Assembly (NCBI GenBank): GCA_003640385.1
Contig: RCAB01000874.1
Coordinates: 1 to 14,706 of the forward strand
Origin: Setaria digitata
Lineage: Eukaryota; Nematoda; Chromadorea; Rhabditida; Setariidae
Reading direction: 5' to 3'
DNA length: 14,706 nt
In this document: positions 1 through 9,400 of the stretch, one piece after another
How the letters are laid out: every line of letters begins with the position of its first letter
Position numbering within the stretch: the first letter of the stretch is position 1
Program-made: the position numbers and the translations under genes
The notes under the pieces: model-generated
Database searches by the model: none
The model's input: only the letters and a program-made list of their open reading frames with translations
What the model was told of the DNA's origin: nothing

Positions 1-49
<49 letters not shown>

Positions 50-50
50 T
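1..50. repeat. (TTA)n microsatellite
   Basis: The first 50 bases are an uninterrupted TTA/TAT triplet run, probably the end of a longer tract cut by the window edge. It lies in the intron preceding exon 1. Confidence 0.95.
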
Positions 51-272
51 CTTTTGCAGAGAGTTGCAGAACAAAATTTTTGCAGTAGTAATTATTTAAT
101 AATATTTATCATTCTCGTTTGGTAATTATTTTTTAATAAGAATAAGTGAATATCTGATGACGCCAAACACCTTTAATAAATAATAAATAAATAACTGATG
201 AGAATAAACACTTTTAATAAATAGTTAAATATTTAATATTAATAGATACTTTTTGTTGTGCCATTTTTTTAG
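51..272 (+). other. 3' part of the intron upstream of exon 1
   Basis: No exon is recognised here. It contains two imperfect copies of a roughly 45-base unit ending in AACACYTTTAATAAATA (about 152-181 and 197-227). It ends in a T-run and AG at 271-272, the acceptor of exon 1. The missing front of the CH domain must lie further upstream. Confidence 0.6.
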
Positions 273-411
273 GTCTTAATTCCGGATACTGTTGATATTT
301 ACGAAGGCCGTAATATAAAAACAATATTCAGCTTATTTGCGCTTGCCAAACAGCTGCATCGAATGCGCCGTGGACCGTGTATCCGACGTGAAGATAATCT
401 TCAATTTTCAC
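273..411 (+). CDS. IQGAP exon 1 in window: C-terminal end of the calponin-homology (CH) domain
   Basis: Acceptor TTTTTTTAG at 264-272, donor C|GTGAGT at 412; enters in phase 0 and leaves in phase 1. The translation begins VLIPDTVDIYEGRNIKTIF and continues SLFALAKQLHRM. This is the last helix region of an IQGAP CH domain: human has PETTDIYDRKN followed by an IHALSLYL helix. The CH domain binds F-actin. The following basic stretch (RRGPCIRRED) leads into the linker. Only about the last 40 residues of a roughly 110-residue domain are present, the rest being upstream. Confidence 0.9.
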
Positions 412-3400
412 GTGAGTCCTCGACGTAAACAAAATATAGGAGTGATTATTAAATTAATTTGTTTCGCTTCTTTCTGTTATCATATTTAATTAATCATCAC
501 TTTTTATCTTACAATGTCACATTTTACAAACGTTATCATTGATTTAATTAATCTTCCATAATATGCTCTAATGCAACAGTAGAATCATGAAAGTCATAAA
601 AGAAAAAAAAAAGCATTTTATTTCATTATACCGAAAATTGTAATTATTCATTAACAAGATTAACACACTGTTAGGGTTTCGATAACATTTCATTCCTTTT
701 TTTTTGTGATAGTAGCAAGCTACATAATGTTTTCGTGTTTTAGAATGTCACAAATAATAACTGCATTTTTTGAGAATTTGACAGTTTTTTTTTAGAAATT
801 TTAGAAACCTTTAATCTATTTAAGAAAAAAGAAAAAAAACGAATCACAGATTTGATGAAAATAGAGATAATAAAGATTTATAATAATGAACGAATGATAT
901 TTTAGGTATGAATTACAATAGCATTGTGATATAATGGTAATACTGAAAATATTGCAAATGAAAAGTGGAACGACGTGATATGACGAAACATTGACGTGTT
1001 CATAAACTTTTCGTTGTTTCAAATTTCACGTCTTTTCTTTTTTAGCAAAAATAATGAACGATGTACGTGAACGATTGAAAGATAATGATTTATCATTATT
1101 TGGTAATATTGATGAAATTCTAGCAAAAACACCTCGTGACCTGGAAGCACATATGAATGCAGTGATAAAATTAAACAACAGCGTTGATGATAAGGTAAAA
1201 AGTGTATTCTCGATTTAATATTTCTCGAGAAACAATAAAAATTAGATATTGCTGTGAAAAGAAAAAAAAACCGAAGTTTGGAAAGAAAAGGAAGAAAAGT
1301 TTTCTTTAAATATTGCGTTGTTAAAATGATTCGTATTTTATTTCCCAAAATGACCGGTAATATTTTATTAATTTTTTCTAATTGCTAATTTTTGTTAAGT
1401 TATTTTAGGAATCTTTATTAAAATGTTTAAAATATGCTGATAGTGGTATTCTATACGTGAATGATGCATTTCTTGATCAGTATCAGAATGGCCTTCAGAA
1501 TCGGCAAAAAATTTTAGCCAAAAATGAATTTTTAAATCGTGAACAAATTCAATCGGTGGTTACAGCGGTTAATCGTACGTTAATTTCATCGCTATTTTTT
1601 TTTAACTCCTTTTTCGGACCTTAAAAAAAAACTTCTGTTTTAAATTAAACAACAGAAAATAGTGATATTATCAGGGCTGACAATGATAAATGATGATATC
1701 AGAGTATGTGACAAAAGGCGCTTTTTTTTTAACTGTTAAATACTAAGGGTATCTTAGTAATTGCAAATGGTAATACTGAAAATCATCATTATATTATTGG
1801 TGATAATGTTGAGATAACGAAAAAGACTTCATTACTTCTAAGTTTCTATCTTAGAATCATGAATAAATAATAAATTCCAATAGCTTACATTTCTCATGCT
1901 TTTTCCAAATTTAAAAAATACTTTTCTAAATCGTTTTCAATTCTTCATTTATTTTTTTCTTTTATCATGACAGACTGCATCTTTCTTTTTCATTTGCCTT
2001 TTCATCTGACTTCTTCCATTCTTCGTTTTTCTCGATTACCTAAAAGTGTTAATTGCTCATCTTTTCATAAGAAATTAGACATTCCGGAACGGATTCTTNA
2101 GACTGCATCTTTCTTTTTCATTTGCCTTTTCATCTGACTTCTTCTATTCTTCGTTTTTCTCGATTACCTAAAAGCGTTAATTGCTCATCTTTTCATAAGA
2201 AATTAGACATTCCGGAACGGATTCTTGATTTTGCTTGAGAAATTAAGCATTCTGGAGCGAAATTCCAGTCAGTTACCAATTGAAATTAAATAATGTTAAC
2301 GTATTTGTTGCAGTTNCTTGATTTTGCTTGAGAAATTAAGCATTCTGGAGCGAAATTTCAGTCAGTTACCAATTGAAATTAAATAATGTTAACGTATTTG
2401 TTGCAGTTATATTAGTTTGAAACACATAAAACGTATCTATCTAGTGATCATCTCTGCTGATTGCATTATGAGTGTACGTCAACTTATGTTGCATGATCTT
2501 CATCAACTGAGTAAATTTAGTTAGAAGAAAGAAACAAAAATAATTTCAGATGCTGAAGCTCTCAAGCAGCTAGAATCCGTTTTACGTGACGGGAAGATTC
2601 CTGAAGTAACAGAAGTAAATGTAATTTTGGATCACTTGCAACAGGATGATATATTACGTGGTGCTGGTCTGTTATATGCGCAAGAGTTATATAAAATGCG
2701 ACGTGCGCAAAATGATCCACTTACCATTGAACAAGTTGAAACACTCCTGAAAGGTTTCACTCTTCTGTTTTATAAATTAAATTTAAATTAAAAAAAAATC
2801 TAAATCACTGACTAATTTCTTTTTTTTTTGTTTTCAAATATTTTTTTTTTCTTATCGATTTTTATTCCTCTTTTTTTTAGCAATCATTCATTTATTTTAT
2901 ATTCTTAATAAACAAGGAATTAGATTAAAACAAACTGAGCTTTGAAATAAAATGAAATTTATTTTTTTGCGGAATGATAAATGATAAAATAAAAGTTTTT
3001 ATTTAGCGATAAAAATGTGCCTGCGTGTACGTTTTTATGCATTGGAAAGTGATGAAAATTGTTTGTGTGAAGCATTGAAATGTAAATCATTTGGAATGGA
3101 AGCAATTGTAAAATGTGAATTAAAAGGAATATATAAAAATGCAATACGTGAAAAATATGATAACGTTGGCAAGGATTACGTCTTGATGGTTGATGAGTTA
3201 CGTGATATCATCAAACAAGTTAATGATGAAATGATGGAAAATAGAGGTAGTAAATGATAGAATTTGATATGATAATTTAATTTATAATTATAGAAGAGAG
3301 TAAACAGAACAATTTGATACAGATTAATCGTTTATGAATTGATGAAGGATGAAGGAAAAACCGGAAAATTGAAGGATGCTGATAGTTTCATATCCGGTTT

Positions 3401-6400
3401 TAATTTACCGAACGGAAGCAGAAGCAGTAATTACAGCAGTAATCGAATACTGGCTAGCCTATCATTTTGTTGACTTAAAATTAAAAAAAAATATTTATAT
3501 ATAATAATTTCAATAGGATTTCATTAAAAAACTGTAGTCACCCTAATAAAGAATTCTAATTATCTTAATAAAATTCTATTAAAAAATTGTAATAATATTA
3601 ATGTTCAATAACATTGTAATAACATTAATAAAATTTTGTTTAAAAAATCGCAATAATTTTAGCAAANCGTAATAATATTAATGTTCAATAACATTAATAA
3701 TAAAATTAATAATTGTAATAACATTAATAAAATTTTGTTTAAAAAATCGCAATAATTTTAGCAAAAATTAATAATAATATTAATAAAATTTTGTTATGAA
3801 AATTATGACAGTCTTTACAAAATTTTTTTGGAAAAAAAAACAATAATCAACAAAATTTCATTAAAAAAATCATGCAAGTCTTAATTGAATTCCAGGTTAA
3901 CATTATATTTTTAAAAAATGTATCACCGAAAAGATTGTAAATTCCTCAGTGCGAAACGCTATGCTAATATATCACAGATAGATAATTATGATAGTCTTTA
4001 CCAAATGCTAATCAAAAATGATGTGAAATCACTTAGAGATAATTGATAACTTTTAAGGTGATTGAAGTAAATATTCAGAAAATGACTGATCAAATGTCTG
4101 TTGGTAATGTATCATATTGTTTGCCTATCATTCATTCACTCACTTCTGATCATTATTGATTGATAGTGTCGGAAATGCACGACAATCAAGATACAAATCA
4201 TATTAACCAACTTTATAAAGCTAATTAAATTAAAATGCATCCATCTGCTCATTAAACTTTTTACTAGGCTATATTATCGTTGGTTTTCAGTGGCATTATA
4301 ATTAATTCAAAAATATTTTAATAATTTTATATGTAATTAATTACAGTGTGCATGTAATTAATTACAGTGTGCATTATCAAAGATGCATGCAAAAAAGGTG
4401 ATAAAATTGCACTGGCAAATGCATTGGATGGTCTAGAAGGAATTCGTGAAGATTTAATGGCGCATTATTTGGAAGAATTACAGGAAGCCGACTTTTCGAG
4501 CATTGCTAATATAAATGATATATTAAAATATACCAATGAAAAAATGGAACAACAGGAAAGTTTATTTGGTTTGTTTTACTTTTAATTAAAACAGAAACAA
4601 ACATTTGTTTCAATTATTTCATTGCTATTACAAAATGAATTTGGTGATATTTTGTTGAATATGAGGAAACATGTAGAAAACAAAAAAAAAACATACAAAA
4701 ATAAGGTACCACTGCTACCGAATAAAAATATTCAAGATGCTGAGGAAAAAAAAAATGTGAGAATAGTCTGAATGGTTTATTTACAGTAAATTAATTCGGT
4801 TCTATGATGTATCGGTTACCTGATGAGTTCATTCACATTGAGCTAATTTAATGCATGATATGATGATTACCTGTTCAGTTCATTTAAGCAAAATTAATTT
4901 AGTTCATGATGTGATGATTCGGTTCATTGTGTTTTTGATCGGTTCATTTATATCAGCCTGATTTTAACGAAAATAATCTGATCACTTCGTTAGATCTGCC
5001 CACAAGTTTCACGCAAAATACCGATTAATTAATTTTATGAATGGATATAATGGTTAAATCTTTTGTCCAAACACTGTAATAGTCTGATCAGTTCATCTAA
5101 TCACAAATTTAATAGCAGAAGTTAATTAATTAGTTAATTTAGTGCAAAACATAGTGTTTCGACGGAATGATTCAGATGTTAACGTTTTATAGTAGAACTT
5201 AATTAATTAATTAATTCAGTGCAAGATATGATAACTGCATGTCAACGAAATGATTCGAGAATGTTAACCAAAGTATTGAAAAATATACGTGAAATGCGAG
5301 AAGATTTAGCACCATATTATTTGGAAGCAATTAAAAGAACATTAAATATTACGCCTAATATTGTTGAAACTATCATTCAACAAATTAATGAGCGAATTCC
5401 GGAAATTCGTAAAAAAGGTAATTTTATTTAGAATAATATCAGTACAAACACTGTAATTAATTTTCTTATATTTTATTTCATTTGAATTATTTTTACTTCA
5501 TTAATTAATATTTTTTTATCGATATTTTTCCTGCCAATTTTTCTAATATTTTTTTTCAGTATTTTAGGCAACCACTTTTTCCATTTTTATTAATTTGCAC
5601 TTTTTTTTTTTTATTTGGTCTTAGCCGTTTTTACTTTATTAATCACTGTTTTTGTCCATATTTTCACCTCTGTGTTTCTTATAAATGCTTTAATTAATTA
5701 TACATCAGTATTTTAAGCAATCATTTTTTCTACTTTTGTTCCTTTGCGTTTTATTTTTTGTTTTATTCAAATTATGTTTTTATTTTATTAATTGTTAATT
5801 TTTATTGACATTTCTCTTTTTCAACTTTCTAATTATTTCTCAACATTTTAATTAATTACGTACATATTTATGTACTAATTTTTTCATTTATTTCCAAAAG
5901 AACCAAAAATAAAGAAATTACTATTGCTTCTGAAATTAAAAGCAAAGCTTTCGAAGTAATTTTTTGCAGTTTGCTGTTTACACTATGATTTTTATATTTT
6001 TTGATTGCTTCATTCATTTTATATCAAATTTTTAATTAACTTTTAATAATATTCAAAATTAGTTCATGGTATTGAATGGGCCTGTCAAAAAGGCGACATT
6101 GATAATTTACGTCAAATGTTGACGGACGTGAAAGGTGTAAAAATGGAAAACGTGCGGTATTACTTGGAAGCTCTCAAAAATGGCCACTATATAACCGTTG
6201 AGGAAATTGAAGAAATTATTGCAACTGTAAATGAAACTATAACTTCCGAGCAGGAAAAGTTTGGTTAGGATAATTTGTTTTTTTCCTCTTAGTTTTAATA
6301 TATTCTATTTCTATTCTTTCTTTTCTTAATTCAAAATGAAATACTTTAGAAAGAAAAGTTTTACTTGATTATAAATTTTATTTCACAAAAAAAAAATTAA

Positions 6401-9400
6401 AAAATTTTTTTATTCGTCCAAAGCAATGCAAATTGTAATATTTCAAATGAAATAATAAAATTTTTTGTTATTATTTTATTGCTAAGGCAATGGTAAATAA
6501 TTTTCCTTGCGTTAATTGAACTTTTGGTATAATTAAAAACTAAAAAATAGAATGGCTGAAATTGTAAAAATAAAGCAAACTTTTCCTTTTTTAAAGCACA
6601 TATTGATGAATAATTNTATATATATATATATATATATATTCTGAATGTATTTTAGAAAAACAAACATTTATCTTTCAAATATTTTATGAAGTTTCACTCA
6701 TTTGTGATAAGCATCCGATCCTGTTCCAAAATCGAGAATTTAAAGTGACAAAATGAAAAGATTATGCCAATTTTTGTTTTTACTCAGTTCTATTTTACTC
6801 CAAAATCATTAACTGATTTTAGACTGTAATAATTTTGAAACGAATGAAATCTCTCACGGGAAATGGAAAATTTCAAAATAAATCCTCAAAATAAAAAGGA
6901 AATTAAATTAAAATTCGGAAATAAAAAATTTTGGAATGAGTTCTTAAAATTAAAAACTATGTCTTTTATGCAAAATTCTCGTAAATCATAATTGCAGTAT
7001 GCAATGTAGCATCAATTTGCAAACAAAACGATGAAGCAAAATTAGCAAATGTTCTCGGCGAGATGAAAAATGTACGAAAAGATCTTATGCAACAGTATTT
7101 AAATGCACTAATTAATGTCAATTATTCGACAATGGATGATATTGAAATGATTATTGCTAAAATTAATCAATCAGTTGAAAATAATCAGCGAACAAGTATG
7201 CTATTAAATATTTTAAAAGCTGTGCAAATAAGATCATTTTGCCAGGTATAAAGTTAGCAATGTAAATAAAATGAATAAGTTTGCAAATAATCATTTAAAA
7301 TGTATTTACAAAAATTTCGTAAGGATTCACACCTACAAAGATGAGTAAATATGGCAAATCAATGTAAACAAGAGTGAAGAAGTCTGTAAATAACATAAAT
7401 AGGTATGGGATGCAAACAGCGATGTAAATAGGAGTGGATAAGTTTGCAAATAAGATAAAGGTATGATAAAAATTGGAGAAACAATTAGAAATAGTATATT
7501 TAGAGAATTCTTGAATTTATTCTGAAATTTAAAATGTAAAAATATCTCTGGAAAATCACCATCTGACCTATGCAATTTAATAAATTGCATAGTTTAATTG
7601 TTTGACTTATCAAAATGGCATTATCTGAATCTTCCGGATTTCAGAAATGAATATATTTTTTCAAAAATTGAAAAATTTATTTTTAATTTAAAAAAAATGT
7701 CATTTTCAGTGGCAATGATAGCATTAGCATGTCAACAGAATGACTGTAATAGTTTGTTGCTGGCACTTCGGAGTTTGGCTAATGTAAATGAAGAATTCAT
7801 TCCATATTATATGTTTGCGATTAAGAAAGGTCAAAGTTCAACGGTAGAAGAAGTTGAACAAATCATTCAAAAGGTCAATGAAGATGTGAATAATGCTGCG
7901 GCAAGGTTACAGGATAGTAAGAAAATTAAAATTATTAACACTTAAATATGTTGTAACAGTTATCTTATTTAATGAGTAAATTTAATTGTATTTTTGAAAC
8001 ATATTATTGCAATATATTTTGAATCAAATCTGTCATTAAAAGTTGATTTCGACAAAGAAAAAAATTAATTAGAAAAGTCAATTATTATTAAAATTCAAAA
8101 ATACAAAAAATTTATTATATTAAGAATTAAAAATATACTACCAACAAAGTAGAAATTAGAAAGTGTGTTATTACTAGAATATAATAGATACAATAATAAA
8201 TACAATGCTGAAAGCGTATTTATTAAAATAATTAATTATTTAAAATGGCACTAATTACATTTTTATATCGCAACTTCCACTACACGTAATGATCGTAATC
8301 TGTTGGAGGATTTTAGTAATGACTATGTTATTTTAGAAATTTTATTTGACCTAAACAAAGTGAAAAATTAATTAGTGCTAGTTAAAGTTGCGCCCTATTC
8401 AAAAAGTTGCTCATATTTTAATTTGAAATGAATAATTAAAGTATTTCAGACGTTATTGAATATGAAAAACGAAATTAATTTCTTCTTTTCCTCTTTTTTT
8501 CCAGCACTCCGCTTAAATATTTTCCTTGCTGATGGCAAAACGAAAGATGCCATAAAATTATTATTGTCTAAGTCATGGAAAAAATTCATACGCACAAATT
8601 TGAAATCTGATTATGTGGCTCGTTTAAGGCAAGAAATTATTGCACGCATGAATAAATTGGTATTTATTAATTGATTAATTTGAAAGTATAATTTGATTTT
8701 TTTAAGTTTTCTTTAACTTAATTTGAAGTTAGTTTTCAGTTTTTGAAAGAAAAAAAAGGAATAAATATTTTCGTAGCAAGGAAATGGAGTAAAGCATATT
8801 TCGACAATTAGCATTTAGCTAAGCTCAATGGAAATTAGTGGAAATTAATTAAAAGCCGAGTTAACCGGAAGCAAGGCGTTAATATTCATAATGTTTTGTG
8901 CTATCTTTCAAAAAAAAAAAAAAAAAACTAATTTTAAATTCAAATTAAAGCACAAAATTTATATTAAATTAATGAACAGATTAATATGTTTCCACAATTT
9001 AAGCTAAAATTCAAAATTTAAATTAAATTAAAGCCTAAATTACTATGTTTTATAACATAAGTCAAAATTCAAAATTTTTTAGGGAATGAATTTAAATGCA
9101 AGAGGAAATGATGATGAATATTTGCGGGAACGATTTCCAGATGGTTTGTTATACATAAATGTTGAAAGCGAAGAAATAATCCATTATGAACCGAACAAAA
9201 CCATTGAATGGATGTTAACAAGTGAAGAAATTGAGGTATAATCTGGAAAAAAATTTTACCAACTCGGCTTTTAATTAATTTCCACTAATTTCCATTGAGC
9301 TTAGCTAAATGCTAATTGTCGAAATATGCTTCATGCATTTTTAATTGCATTGCGATGATTAGATTAATTTTCAGGAGCGTGGATTAAAGTTAATTTTACC

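Larger units (their letters stand above)
1575..2549 (+). other. Intron 3, carrying two assembly joins
   Basis: A 975-base non-coding stretch. It contains N at 2099 and N at 2316, each flanked by a near-identical duplicate of the adjoining sequence (see repeat entries). The true intron is therefore probably about 220 bases shorter. No exon or RNA gene is recognised. Confidence 0.75.
3247..4367 (+). other. Intron 5, the longest intron; holds decayed repeat-exon remnants
   Basis: 1,121 bases between repeats 3 and 4. It contains an assembly join (N at 3667), a doubled acceptor at its 3' end, and at least two stretches resembling dead IQGAP-repeat exons (listed as pseudogene features). None has an intact frame and the flanking phases join exon 5 directly to exon 6. 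Confidence 0.7.
4569..5219 (+). other. Intron 6, with degenerate tandem units and a dead exon start
   Basis: 651 bases. It holds three degenerate units of about 51-53 bases (4791-4950) and a clear partial duplicate of the exon 7 boundary (5109-5186). No intact exon is seen. Confidence 0.7.

Noticed and set aside
51..110. Possible exon after TTTTGCAG at the window start
   Set aside because: The reading (RVAEQNFCSSNYL) does not match the CH domain segment expected before exon 1 and lacks a suitable donor.
816..1348. Minus-strand open frames of 68 and 109 codons
   Set aside because: Peptides are low-complexity F/Y/I/S/L strings from A-rich plus-strand sequence; one overlaps the well-supported exon 2 on the other strand.
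2959..3144. 61-codon minus-strand open frame
   Set aside because: Antisense shadow of exon 5.
5888..5960. Short open stretch PKIKKLLLLLKLKAKLSK in intron 7
   Set aside because: Composition-driven, no homology, and would break the phase between exons 7 and 8.
7333..7590. 85-codon minus-strand open frame in intron 9
   Set aside because: Low-complexity translation of the degenerate tandem units; no recognisable domain.
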